Assembly: GCA_008501825.1 (NCBI GenBank)
Contig: QQUA01000003.1
Location: 62,001-126,000, forward strand
Length of the DNA: 64,000 bases
Direction of reading: 5' to 3'
Origin: Planctomycetota bacterium
Lineage (GTDB): Bacteria > Planctomycetota > UBA1135
Part shown: positions 33,740 to 42,440 of the stretch, piece after piece
How positions within the stretch are numbered: position 1 is the first letter of the stretch
How the letters are laid out: each line of letters begins with the position of its first letter
Position numbers and translations under genes: made by a program
Notes under the pieces: generated by a model
What the model was told of the DNA's origin: nothing
The model's database searches: none
The model's input: only the letters and a program-made list of their open reading frames with translations

Positions 33740-34752
33740 GTACGGTCATGTTGAATTCACGAAATCGAATCTTGGCGGTTTTGTTGGCGGTGGTCGGTGG
33801 ATGGACCCTGTGGTTGGAAGCGCCGTGGGCCGGTGATTCCTTTGCCCGGACTCAAGCCGCGGTGGAGACCTTGTTTCCCGAATTCGACCAGCAGCGAGAA
33901 TTGGTGGTTCGAGTGGAAGTGAGTTCGGAGTTGGGGACCGTCCATTTGGTTCGCGGGCCGGAACATTGGGGGGTGGAAGAACGCTTCATGCATCCGGTGG
34001 ATGCCGGCAAATTGGCGGATCTCCTGGACGGCATCGCCTTGCTCGACACCAAGAACTTGGTTTCAGTCAATCCGGAAAAGCAAGCCACCTATGGCGTCGC
34101 CGAAGGGCAAGGCACCCGGATTCGTGCCTTCGACGGCGAAGGAAATGTCCTGGCGGACGTCATCTCGGGATCTCTTCGCGGTCAAGACCTGCTTCCCGGA
34201 GATGCCATCTCTCTGTCTTTTTATCTACGCCGATTCGATCGCGATGAGGTGGTGTTGAGCAACGTGTGGAAGGATCCGGTCCGCACTGCGGAAGATTGGA
34301 TCGAAGGGGCCATCTTTGGTTCCCTGAATGAGGAAGACGTGCAGTGGCTTCGTCGTTTGGACGAAGATCCGGAATTGGATTGGATGGTCCGCCGGGAGGC
34401 CACCGAAGATCCGAAGGAAGGAGACCAAATGGAATGGCGAATGGTGCAACCGCGAACCGAAGCCATTTCCGAGTTGGCCGCCGAGCAACTGATCCGAACT
34501 TTGGTTTCGCTGTACGTGGCCGACGTGGCGGAAAGATTGAAGCCGGGACAAGATCCGGATCCGAAATTCGGTTTCCCGGTGGCTCGTTTTCAGGCCGGGA
34601 TAGGACCCAATCAAGCCGTTCAACTTCACTTTGGAACTTTAGATTCCCAGGGCCGCCGCTTCGCATGGATGCCGGGCAGCCCCTGGATCTACGTCGTGCC
34701 TGAATCCACCGCCCACAACCTACGGCTGTCGGTGGATCAGTTTTTTGAATAG
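33736..34752 (+). CDS. DUF4340-domain protein
   Basis: 338 aa, one N-terminal anchor (ILAVLLAVVGGWTLWLEAPW) and a periplasmic region with the DUF4340 pattern (VHLVRGPEHWGVEERFMHPVD, LLDTKNLVSVNPEKQATYGV, then two similar halves). DUF4340 genes regularly follow GldG-like genes, and this is the fourth gene of the same operon. GTG 33736 overlaps the previous TGA as GTGA; ATG 33748 is possible. No activity can be predicted. Confidence 0.82.
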   Translation: MSTVMLNSRNRILAVLLAVVGGWTLWLEAPWAGDSFARTQAAVETLFPEFDQQRELVVRVEVSSELGTVHLVRGPEHWGVEERFMHPVDAGKLADLLDGIALLDTKNLVSVNPEKQATYGVAEGQGTRIRAFDGEGNVLADVISGSLRGQDLLPGDAISLSFYLRRFDRDEVVLSNVWKDPVRTAEDWIEGAIFGSLNEEDVQWLRRLDEDPELDWMVRREATEDPKEGDQMEWRMVQPRTEAISELAAEQLIRTLVSLYVADVAERLKPGQDPDPKFGFPVARFQAGIGPNQAVQLHFGTLDSQGRRFAWMPGSPWIYVVPESTAHNLRLSVDQFFE

Positions 34753-34813
34753 CGTTGTTTGGATGCTACCTGGGCGAAATGCCGTATGGGGGACCGGGGC
34801 TTTCAGGAGTGGC

Positions 34814-35179
34814 TCACATGTCCGGAACGAATTTATACCCAACAAGACGGAAAATGAGCCCATGAAGCAGAGCCATGGCCAGCCAATAGGACAGGAGGGT
34901 CCAATTGACCATCCTCCAAAAGGACTTTTTTCGTAGAAGCCATAAGACAGCCAGGGCCCAACAAAACCAGTAACCCATGAGGAGCCGTAAGGGCAAACCT
35001 TCGATATTCAGGGGGATGGGAAGCTGGGGGAGGATCCAGATGGGGTCCTCGAATTTTTCCAGCATGGGATGAGTGGCGACCGACAAAAGGAGTAAGAGCC
35101 ATGGGGAAGTCATGACCCCCAAAACCACCAAGATTTTGAGGATCCAAGAGAATACGGTTTTGGGAAAGGCGAGCTTCAA
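34814..35179 (-). CDS. Small three-helix membrane protein, unknown
   Basis: 121 aa with three hydrophobic segments: about 12-36 (ILKILVVLGVMTSPWLLLLL), 65-85 (LRLLMGYWFCWALAVLWLL) and 93-113 (WTLLSYWLAMALLHGLIFRL). I do not recognise the family. TTG 35179 is chosen because it overlaps the upstream TGA as TTGA. The open frame upstream lies inside the FG-GAP gene and is not conserved-looking. It is co-transcribed with the FG-GAP gene. Confidence 0.6.
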   Translation of the reverse strand: MKLAFPKTVFSWILKILVVLGVMTSPWLLLLLSVATHPMLEKFEDPIWILPQLPIPLNIEGLPLRLLMGYWFCWALAVLWLLRKKSFWRMVNWTLLSYWLAMALLHGLIFRLVGYKFVPDM

Positions 35180-36831
35180 GGCACGATTTCGACGTATACG
35201 GCAGCGGAAGAACGATCCGGCTTGCGGATCGGGCGCATGGTGAGGGCGACGAACTTCAAGGTGGTGCCGACGTGGCTGGTGAATTTGTTGGCAGGGAAGA
35301 CCGCCGTGGCGGTGGCGTGAGCATTGGCGTCCAAAGTGCCGCGGCTGCCAGTAAACCAATTGGGAGGATTGTGGGCCACTGCCCAGGTCAAGGGATTGTG
35401 CTCCAGAGGAATTTCCATCTTGCCAAGCACGATGGAGCCTGGAAGGTCGGTAGAAACCAGCATCCGATATTCTTTGCCGGCTTCCTCGAGAGGAAATTGA
35501 AGGTCGAAGTCAACTTGGCCGCCGCTGGAAGCCGAAACTTGTTTGGCACTGGCCCTAAGGAAGGGTTCAAAGCTGTAGATGTAGGCGGCGCCGGCGGCGA
35601 TGATGCCTTGATGGAAAGCAGATTTGTCTCCGATGCCGAGATTTACGCGACCGTCACCAGTGACGTCCTCGCCTCCACTTAGGGCTAGGCCGAAAAGCTT
35701 GGATTGCTTGGGAGGGCCCGGAATGCGAGCCAGCACCTGCCAGTCCCGACCTGAGTAAACGTAAACTACGCCACTGCCGTCTCCGGGCGTTTGTTGGAGT
35801 ATGGCGGAGGTGGCGATGTCTTCGTAGCCATCCTGATCGATATCTCCAATGTTGGTAGGACTAGTTGGATACCCGCTATCCGGGACTTCCCCTTGGATTT
35901 GGTGGATCAAAGTGCCGTCGGCACCACTGTAAATATTCAAAAAACCAAATTGGTAAGTCAGCCAGTAGGGAGGGCTCATATTGGTGACGAAGTCCTCTAC
36001 GCCATCCCCGGTGATGTCCGGAATGGTTGCGATGCCGAAAATGCCGAGATTAACCCACCCTGGAATTCCGTCGATGCGATAAATCTCTGACCCATCCTTT
36101 CCGGACAGAGCATGTACCGAACCTTCACTGCCGGCGTAGGAGCTCGAGGTCAGGACGTCGTTGTATCCATCGCCATTGACGTCATGGATGCAGGCCAAGC
36201 TTTGCCCCATCCGCAACCAAGCAAGGCTGCCTTCCGCTACCCAGAGAGGTTGCCAGGTGGTGGAGTCATAGGCGAAGACGGCGCCCTGATGGTCCAATGT
36301 GCCTGAATACGCGTCATCACTAATCACCAGATCGGGGATTCCGTCCCTGCTTAGATCTAGGTTTCCCTCGAGTCCTCTAGAGGCAAAAGCAGTAACTCCG
36401 ATTGGACTGAATATCCGGGTTATTGTGCTGAAGTCAGCCCCGGAAAATACAATGACACTAGAGGCTGGTTGGACGTCATATAGCGTCCGGCAAGCAAAGT
36501 CTTCAATACCATCCTGATCCATGTCTCCAACTCTTCTGCTGTTAATTCCGAGTGCAGAGGCATTAGAGAAATCAAGGGATGTGATTTCAGATAGGATTTG
36601 TTGAGTAGCTCCAGAAAATATGCGTACTTTGCCGAGGGGGAAGGGAATCCCTAAGTCGGCCCCAGGGGAAGCGACCAGCACTTCAGAGTGCTGGTCGCCA
36701 TCCGAATCGCCCAAAAAAACGATTTGTCTTGCGAGAGTTTCCCATTGAAAGGTGCCATGGATTTCATGCTCTTGAATCCACTTTCCTCCAGGTTGTTGAA
36801 GAAAGAGAGAAATCAGAAAGAGACCTAGCAT
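35176..36831 (-). CDS. Secreted FG-GAP/integrin-alpha-like repeat protein
   Basis: 551 aa. Signal-like start (MLGLFLISLFLQQP), then about seven FG-GAP/beta-propeller units, each with a calcium loop such as DSDGDQHSEVLVASPGAD, DMDQDGIEDFACRT, DVNGDGYNDVLTSSS, DITGDGVEDFVTN and DIDQDGYEDIATSA. The last 140 residues form a separate beta domain (STDLPGSIVLGKMEIPL). This is a probable surface adhesin or secreted propeller. AAGGA lies 8 nt before the ATG. The 5' two thirds of the gene is clearly less GC-rich than its neighbours, which suggests recent transfer or relaxed selection. Confidence 0.82.
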   Translation of the reverse strand: MLGLFLISLFLQQPGGKWIQEHEIHGTFQWETLARQIVFLGDSDGDQHSEVLVASPGADLGIPFPLGKVRIFSGATQQILSEITSLDFSNASALGINSRRVGDMDQDGIEDFACRTLYDVQPASSVIVFSGADFSTITRIFSPIGVTAFASRGLEGNLDLSRDGIPDLVISDDAYSGTLDHQGAVFAYDSTTWQPLWVAEGSLAWLRMGQSLACIHDVNGDGYNDVLTSSSYAGSEGSVHALSGKDGSEIYRIDGIPGWVNLGIFGIATIPDITGDGVEDFVTNMSPPYWLTYQFGFLNIYSGADGTLIHQIQGEVPDSGYPTSPTNIGDIDQDGYEDIATSAILQQTPGDGSGVVYVYSGRDWQVLARIPGPPKQSKLFGLALSGGEDVTGDGRVNLGIGDKSAFHQGIIAAGAAYIYSFEPFLRASAKQVSASSGGQVDFDLQFPLEEAGKEYRMLVSTDLPGSIVLGKMEIPLEHNPLTWAVAHNPPNWFTGSRGTLDANAHATATAVFPANKFTSHVGTTLKFVALTMRPIRKPDRSSAAVYVEIVP

Positions 36832-36865
36832 TTTTGGATTCCTTCAGATTCCTGGAACGGAGTTG

Positions 36866-36883
36866 AATGAAACATGTCTCATT
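36866..36883. promoter_or_regulatory. 18-bp palindrome upstream of FG-GAP gene
   Basis: aatgaaacatgtctcatt matches its own reverse complement at 16 of 18 positions. It lies 35 bp before the ATG, a usual place for an operator. Confidence 0.4.
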
Positions 36884-37068
36884 TCAGGTGCGAGGCTGCT
36901 TCTTAAGGATTTAGAACGGAGAGGGAGCAGAAAACGGATAGAGGGGATACCGTTGCTGCGTGAGCGATGCATGCCATCCTAGAGAAAAATCAGGAGTTGG
37001 CAAGGATAGAGAGTGTCTTCCAATATTCCCAGGAACTCGATCCGGTGGGTCAATTATTCCCTTGCATG

Positions 37069-37107
37069 AAAAAGGCCGCGGCTTCATCCCAAGGACCAAG
37101 CCGCGGC
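37069..37107 (-). terminator. Intrinsic terminator of the AceE-like gene
   Basis: A perfect 10-bp stem (37075-37084 with 37098-37107, arms gccgcggctt/aagccgcggc) is followed on the minus strand by C and T5. It lies about 20 nt after the stop at 37127. Confidence 0.9.
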
Positions 37108-37126
37108 AAGCATGGCTCATCGAAGT

Positions 37127-39940
37127 TTAATCGGGTTCCGTTGATGGCCCCTGGTAAGGGAACAATTCCTGCCAGGAAGGAAGCGGTTGGCCTTCGCCTT
37201 GCATGCGGGCGGCCAAGGCTTGCCAGGCACTCCGGCTTAAGCGCACTTCGGCTCGGGCGGTCTCGGCCAGAATCTTGCCTGCGGCTTCAAAGATGGCTCG
37301 AGTACCGATGTTTTGGTAATCGTAGATGTCGCTGGGGCGACCCGATTTACTGAATTTGCGTACCGCCAGGGCTTCTTGGCGAACACCCAAAATCGAGCCG
37401 GCGTTATCCAGCAAACCTTCTTCCCCGTCGGCTACGGAAACGATCGGAACTTGGCGGGCGGCCAACAAAGTCGCTTCGCCGGGGTCCAGAACTCCGTCGC
37501 CGGAGGGCGCCAAGTGCAAATCGCCGTCCAATCCCAACACTTGTTTCAAGTGGTGATAATCATTGCGGCGGGCGAAGCGGCCCAGCAACAAATCGGCCGA
37601 AGTGACGACGATGACATCGGCGTAGATGCCGACTTCCCGCAGTTGTTCGCTGGCTCGAATCGCTTCGTTGGTCGGAGCTCCCATGGCCATGATGGTGACC
37701 ACGTTCTCTCCTCGGTTGTAATCCTCCTCTCCACGATAATCGACCGCCCGGTAGCCTCCGGCCAGCACTTCCAGCCGAACCTTTTCCAAGATTTCTTCAT
37801 CGGAGAAAGGTTGGCCTTGCGGGTCTTGAAAGCGACGTTGCGCCCGCAACTTCTCAATGAAACCCTTTTGCCTCACTCCGCGAGTGACGGCTCGGATCAA
37901 AACGCCTTCCCGATCTTCGTTGTCGCTTTCAATGTGACGTCGAATGGCGTCAGCAATGATCCACTCCATTTCCTTGGCGAACACCGGTTCCCAGGTGATC
38001 AAGCTGGGAATTTGAATGTCGCTCTTCCAGGAGTGCTGCGCTCCTTCCGGACTTAAAGTCACGCCGGACGGCGTGCCCACCAGGATGAAGGAGGAGCGCC
38101 AGTAAAGGTTGTAATAAAGCTGATCCAGGGCCCGTTTGATGAAGAAGTCATAGACCGTCATCATCGGCAAGAGAGGGACGCCGGTGAACTTGCCCATGCA
38201 GCCGAAAGAGCCGACTGCGGACATGCAATTGGCTTCGGCGATCTCAAAGCGGATGTGCCGGGTCCAGGGAGCGGCGTGAGCGTGCAATTCCGGACGACCT
38301 CGTTCCCGGAAATCGTATTCCGCTTCCAGGTTGTCGTGAGCTTTCGGGCCATAGACCTTTTCGTTCATGGCCGGGTTGATATTGGTACTGGTGCCGACGT
38401 CCGGAGACATGGTCAAAACCAATTCGGCGACCTTGGCCCACTTCTGTTCTTCTTCGGTCAGTTCGCGGCCGCCGTCCAAGCCGGCCTTTTTCATTTCTTC
38501 GCGGATGCCGACCCGGACTAACTTGCCTGCGATCTGGCCCCAAGCCCATTGCGTGTGAGCCAGAGGAACCATATCGACGTTCAGACCGAAATCGGTGGGA
38601 AGCGGCAAATGGTGGGCCAAGGAATCTTCCACCAGGCGCCGGTTGGCTTCCCGCCGTTGCAAGCTTCCGTCCACGCCCAGGCGCAATTCCGCGCCACGCT
38701 CCACCAGGAAACGGCGCTCCGGACCCTTTTCTTCCCAACAGCCGAGCAGGCTGTAAGGATCATCCATGGTCAAGCATTCGGAAGTCAAGATCGCTTCCAC
38801 TTCGGTGCGATCCGGAAGCGAGGAATGGTTTCCGGGAGCGGCGTAGGCTTCCAAGCCCCAGCCTTTGATCGTGTGGGCCACGATCATGGACGGCACTCGA
38901 ACGTTGCTCTTGGCTTGCCGGTAGGCCTCCAAGATTTTGACCAAATCGTGGCCGCCCAAGTCTTGATAGCCCTCCAGCAGTTCTTCGTCGCTGACGCTGC
39001 CCAGGAACTTGCCAATGTCCGGATTCCGTTCCAAGAGAGCGGCCCGCAACAGTTCGGCGTCGCGCTTGAACAACAGCGCCTGAAACTCGTAGTCGCTGAG
39101 CTCGTGCTCCAGCATGTTGCGGAACAAATCGCCGCCAGGCCGGTCGAACAAGGCTTCCCGCTTGCGACCGTGGCGCACTTGAATCACTTCCCAACCGTTG
39201 GCTTGGGCGGTCCTTTCAATCCGGTCGGCGTCGTTGCCCTGCAAGGTCCGTTGATTCGGAATTCGGGTGCCGTCCAGGTTCTGCCGGTTGTAATCGATGA
39301 TCCAAGTGATGTTGCCGAGTTCGCGTTCCGCGATGTCGGGTAGGGCTTCCATCAGAGAGCCTTCCCGAAACTCGGAGTCGCCGATCAAGGACCAAAAGTG
39401 TTTGCGTCCTTTAATTTCAAAGCCGTGATCCTTGGCGTAATCGTAGGCCAAGGCCAAATAAGAAGAGCAAACCGGCGGAATCCCCACGGTGCCGCTGGGT
39501 AGAATCCGCCAACTGTCGGGATCCAGTTCGGAATGATAGGACTGAAACACCGGCTTGCCGTCTGGAGAAAACTGGCGCAAGCGGTGCATGGTCCTTTCCA
39601 TGCTTTTCAAATCCATCCAGTGCCCGTCCGGCTGGCGCATGAAGCCCAGCATGTAATGCAGGCAATGGTCCATCGGCGCCAGGTGAGGTTTGGCGCAGTA
39701 GTAGTCACTGGGATAGCGCTCCACCATGTGCAGCGCAGTAATTAAGTGCAGCGATGAAGTGCAGGAGGCGGGGTGACCGCCGACCTTCGGGTCCCCGGGC
39801 TGGACGTCGTCCCGGTGATTGGCCTCCCAAATCATGTGGGTGCAGTAGGCCAAGGCTCGGCGTGCGATGCGCTCCAGCAGCGAAGCGAGTTCCTCGGTGA
39901 TGGGCCGAGATTTAGGCGAACGGGTTTGGATCGTGGACAT
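37127..39940 (-). CDS. Homodimeric-type pyruvate dehydrogenase E1 (AceE-like) TPP enzyme
   Basis: 937 aa. The N-terminal TPP domain has GGHPASCTSSLHLI, SGTVGIPPVCSSYLA and GDSEFREGSLMEALPDIAE (TPP GDG..N variant, ending DYNRQNLDG), then GGHDLVKILEAYRQA and VAHTIKGWGL, both close to AceE. The middle and C-terminal domains (EANCMSAVGSFGCMGKF, SGVTLSPEGAQHSW, PIVSVADGEEGLLDN) are transketolase-like. It would decarboxylate a 2-oxo acid. No E2 or E3 gene is adjacent, and the GDGE motif is GDSE, so pyruvate as substrate is inferred only. Single-gene unit with its own terminator. Confidence 0.72.
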   Translation of the reverse strand: MSTIQTRSPKSRPITEELASLLERIARRALAYCTHMIWEANHRDDVQPGDPKVGGHPASCTSSLHLITALHMVERYPSDYYCAKPHLAPMDHCLHYMLGFMRQPDGHWMDLKSMERTMHRLRQFSPDGKPVFQSYHSELDPDSWRILPSGTVGIPPVCSSYLALAYDYAKDHGFEIKGRKHFWSLIGDSEFREGSLMEALPDIAERELGNITWIIDYNRQNLDGTRIPNQRTLQGNDADRIERTAQANGWEVIQVRHGRKREALFDRPGGDLFRNMLEHELSDYEFQALLFKRDAELLRAALLERNPDIGKFLGSVSDEELLEGYQDLGGHDLVKILEAYRQAKSNVRVPSMIVAHTIKGWGLEAYAAPGNHSSLPDRTEVEAILTSECLTMDDPYSLLGCWEEKGPERRFLVERGAELRLGVDGSLQRREANRRLVEDSLAHHLPLPTDFGLNVDMVPLAHTQWAWGQIAGKLVRVGIREEMKKAGLDGGRELTEEEQKWAKVAELVLTMSPDVGTSTNINPAMNEKVYGPKAHDNLEAEYDFRERGRPELHAHAAPWTRHIRFEIAEANCMSAVGSFGCMGKFTGVPLLPMMTVYDFFIKRALDQLYYNLYWRSSFILVGTPSGVTLSPEGAQHSWKSDIQIPSLITWEPVFAKEMEWIIADAIRRHIESDNEDREGVLIRAVTRGVRQKGFIEKLRAQRRFQDPQGQPFSDEEILEKVRLEVLAGGYRAVDYRGEEDYNRGENVVTIMAMGAPTNEAIRASEQLREVGIYADVIVVTSADLLLGRFARRNDYHHLKQVLGLDGDLHLAPSGDGVLDPGEATLLAARQVPIVSVADGEEGLLDNAGSILGVRQEALAVRKFSKSGRPSDIYDYQNIGTRAIFEAAGKILAETARAEVRLSRSAWQALAARMQGEGQPLPSWQELFPYQGPSTEPD

Positions 39941-40184
39941 GACGAAACCACGGCCGTTTCCAGGCCTTAGGTTGGTTTCTTGGGTTCGACAGGAGGGTTT
40001 TCTTCCGGAAGGCGAGGAATTCGGCGCTGGGTCCGGCCGTGGAGAGCAAAGGCAAATGATGGGCCGGTGCGGCGGTTGAAGCCAGCAGGTGAGGACCCGC
40101 GCCTCCTTCTATTCGGCTCATTTTATCCAGCCTTTCCAAAGAATGTGGGAAAGGCCGGTGAAGGGGCCGTGGGTTAACGGTGTT
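39941..40184 (-). other. Intergenic region upstream of the AceE-like gene
   Basis: 244 bp. On the minus strand GGATAAAATG at about 40128-40119 contains a TAAAAT -10-like box without a good -35. If used, the leader would be about 170 nt. A 69-codon open frame begins at that ATG but looks non-coding. Nothing else is recognised. Confidence 0.3.
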
Positions 40185-42368
40185 CTAGGAGTCCATTTGC
40201 TCGCGGTGCTTGCGAATCATCTCCTTGCGATAGTCGGCCATTTCCCCTGGCAATTCGCCACCCACCTTCTCGTTGAAGCTCTGCTGGTACACGGTTCGGC
40301 GGTCCTGACCGCGGAGCAGGCTTTGGATGTAACCGGCCAGAAGATTGCGCCGGTCGGCGTCGGGGTGATTGCGCAAATAGTGAACCAGCAGCCATCCTTC
40401 CGCCGCCACCCAAATGGCGTGTTTGTTCTCCTCCCAGGGCGGCAACTGCATCATTTGATGAGGTTGGGTAAAAAACAACTCTTCATTGCCGCGCATTTCG
40501 GCACAGAAGGGGTGATGGACCTGAGCGACCAAGGCGCCATCGTCGTTGATCCGGCTCCAGGCGAAGAAGGCGGCATTGCCTTCCACGAACCACCGCGGGG
40601 CTCGAGTGACGTCGATGCAAGTGTCCATGAATGCTCGGCAGACGGCATCGATCAAACGCGGATGGCGACCGGGTACTCCTTCCCCGTGGTAGAACACGGT
40701 GCGCAACTCCGGTACGTATCCGCGAATTTCTTCATCCAAGCCCAGGCCGGTCAAGAAGGCTTTCAAGCTGCTTTCGGTTTCAAAATGGAGAATGCGCAGC
40801 GGCTCCTTCGGTTGTAAGAATCCGACCAGATAAGGAGCCATGATCGGAATGATGGTGTCGGCGGCTTCACCGACGTTGGCGGCGCTTTGGTTGCTGCCGT
40901 CGCTCAACACTCGGACCGCCCGGCCTTGAAAAACTCCGCTTTCAGCACCGGCGGGGCCGGCCAAGGATTTCCTCAGGCGGGTTTCCAATTGCATGATTCT
41001 CGGGGCCAGCCCGCCGGATTCCATGGCCTTGGAAGTGGCGGCGGCCATGGCTTCCGGTCCCGAACGGCGACCGTGAAGGCGGGCGAAGGTATAGCCGGCA
41101 TCGTCGGGCCAGGTTCGCAAGGCAGCCTCCAGTTGGCGAAGCGCGGCATCCCGCTCACCGCAGAAGTAACGGGCTTCCGCTTCCAGGGCCAACAGGGGAC
41201 CGAAGTCCAACTTTCGATTGCGGGCTTCGGCGATGTTTTCTCGGCACTTGAGCCAACGGCCGGAACGGGCGTCTTCCACCGCCCGGGCGTAAAACTCCAG
41301 GGCTTGGCCTTTGAGTTTGTGAGCTTCGATCCACTCGTCGATGGAAAAAGCTTCTTCACCGTAAGCTTGCAGCAGGTTTTCCCATTCCGCTGCCACCGTT
41401 GCCGGCGCTCCTTCGGGAAGCCGCAAGTGATCCTTCGCTTCGGAAGCTTTGACGAGCTCCTGAAACCAATCCGGAAGCTCGGAGTGAAAGTCATATTCCT
41501 CTTCAAAGTCCGCTTGCAGCGCGGCTCGTTTTTCTTCCAGAGCCGGGCCCAAGGCTTCTTTCTTCAATTCTCCTTCCAAAGTGACTTCCTGCAATCCTTG
41601 CGTGCTGAAGCCGACCAGGCCGGGAACCAGATTGGGATAGCGGGTTTTCCAACTCCCGATTTTTTTGCGCCCGCGACGTAAGGTGAAGGAGCCGCGGCGG
41701 AAGTCGGCGCCGTAAGCCCATTTCCCTTCCGGCTCGTCCAATTTCTCCACGCTTTGGGCAAGGTTTTCGAAGGGTTTGCCGAAGCGCCGGACTTGCATCG
41801 GCATGCGGATGGTGGGGCCGTCGGATTCGCGCAGAAAACCGGGTACCAAACGCCAGCCGCATTCTTCCGCTCGCTGATAACCCATCACCATCGCCACCGG
41901 CTCGATATCGTCCGCCGGCCAGGTCCCTGCAATGTCGATTTTGATCGCGTCTTCAAAAGGCAGACGGTAATACCACACTTCCTTCACCCGCAAAAAATCG
42001 GCTTGGCGTTCGCGGGAACTCATCTGGGTCCAGTCATAGCGGATTTTTATTTTTCCCGTCCGCTCCTTGTAGGAAACCACTTCGCCATGCATCAATTCCA
42101 ACGGGCCGAGGGACGGGTAACGTTCCCGAAAGGCCCAATAGGCCAGCCGGTTGCGAACGGTTCCGTAGTGGGCCAGCAAGGCTTCCTGGCTTTCCTGGTC
42201 GGAAAGAGCGGCCAGCAAGACTTGCCTGGCTTCGGACCATTGTTCGGCTTCGGCCTTGAGGTCGGCGTTTTCCAAGGCCCTTTCCAGGTCTTGGGCGGCA
42301 AGCGGCCCGGCCAGCAGGGCCAAGGACAGTAGGCGGAAGGGAAGGGTCGAGAGGAGGCCTCGAGTCAT
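40185..42368 (-). CDS. Large secreted protein with degenerate gluzincin-like C-terminus
   Basis: 727 aa, signal peptide (STLPFRLLSLALLAGPLAAQ). The middle is helical and Glu-rich, possibly TPR-like (ALRQLEAALRTWPDDAGYTF). The C-terminal 200 residues resemble the DUF1570/peptidase-MA fold, with RFVEG-type APRWFVEGNAAFFAW aligning to HRWFDEGHGDYYA of the 8828 gene, but the HExxH site reads IDAVCRAF and both histidines are gone. It is therefore probably non-catalytic. ATG 42368 is preferred to GTG 42377. The promoter would share the 72-bp gap with guaB. Confidence 0.62.
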   Translation of the reverse strand: MTRGLLSTLPFRLLSLALLAGPLAAQDLERALENADLKAEAEQWSEARQVLLAALSDQESQEALLAHYGTVRNRLAYWAFRERYPSLGPLELMHGEVVSYKERTGKIKIRYDWTQMSSRERQADFLRVKEVWYYRLPFEDAIKIDIAGTWPADDIEPVAMVMGYQRAEECGWRLVPGFLRESDGPTIRMPMQVRRFGKPFENLAQSVEKLDEPEGKWAYGADFRRGSFTLRRGRKKIGSWKTRYPNLVPGLVGFSTQGLQEVTLEGELKKEALGPALEEKRAALQADFEEEYDFHSELPDWFQELVKASEAKDHLRLPEGAPATVAAEWENLLQAYGEEAFSIDEWIEAHKLKGQALEFYARAVEDARSGRWLKCRENIAEARNRKLDFGPLLALEAEARYFCGERDAALRQLEAALRTWPDDAGYTFARLHGRRSGPEAMAAATSKAMESGGLAPRIMQLETRLRKSLAGPAGAESGVFQGRAVRVLSDGSNQSAANVGEAADTIIPIMAPYLVGFLQPKEPLRILHFETESSLKAFLTGLGLDEEIRGYVPELRTVFYHGEGVPGRHPRLIDAVCRAFMDTCIDVTRAPRWFVEGNAAFFAWSRINDDGALVAQVHHPFCAEMRGNEELFFTQPHQMMQLPPWEENKHAIWVAAEGWLLVHYLRNHPDADRRNLLAGYIQSLLRGQDRRTVYQQSFNEKVGGELPGEMADYRKEMIRKHREQMDS

Positions 42369-42429
42369 AGTGCCCACAGCCTAATGCTTTCTTCGCCCTT
42401 GCCTCTGGAAAGTTCGGAGTGCGCGTCTG

Positions 42430-42435
42430 TACAAT
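42430..42435 (+). promoter_or_regulatory. -10 box of guaB (leaderless layout)
   Basis: TACAAT is followed by 5 nt and the guaB ATG. The normal 6-7 nt from the -10 box to the start site places transcription at or beside the A of ATG. No Shine-Dalgarno precedes the ATG. No clear -35. Confidence 0.55.
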
Positions 42436-42440
42436 TGGCT

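Noticed and set aside
36911-37120. 69-codon frame between the AceE-like and FG-GAP genes
   Set aside because: It includes the terminator stem and has no start signal.
39912-40139. 75-codon frame upstream of the AceE-like gene
   Set aside because: It overlaps the AceE-like start in another frame; possible uORF but no coding signature.
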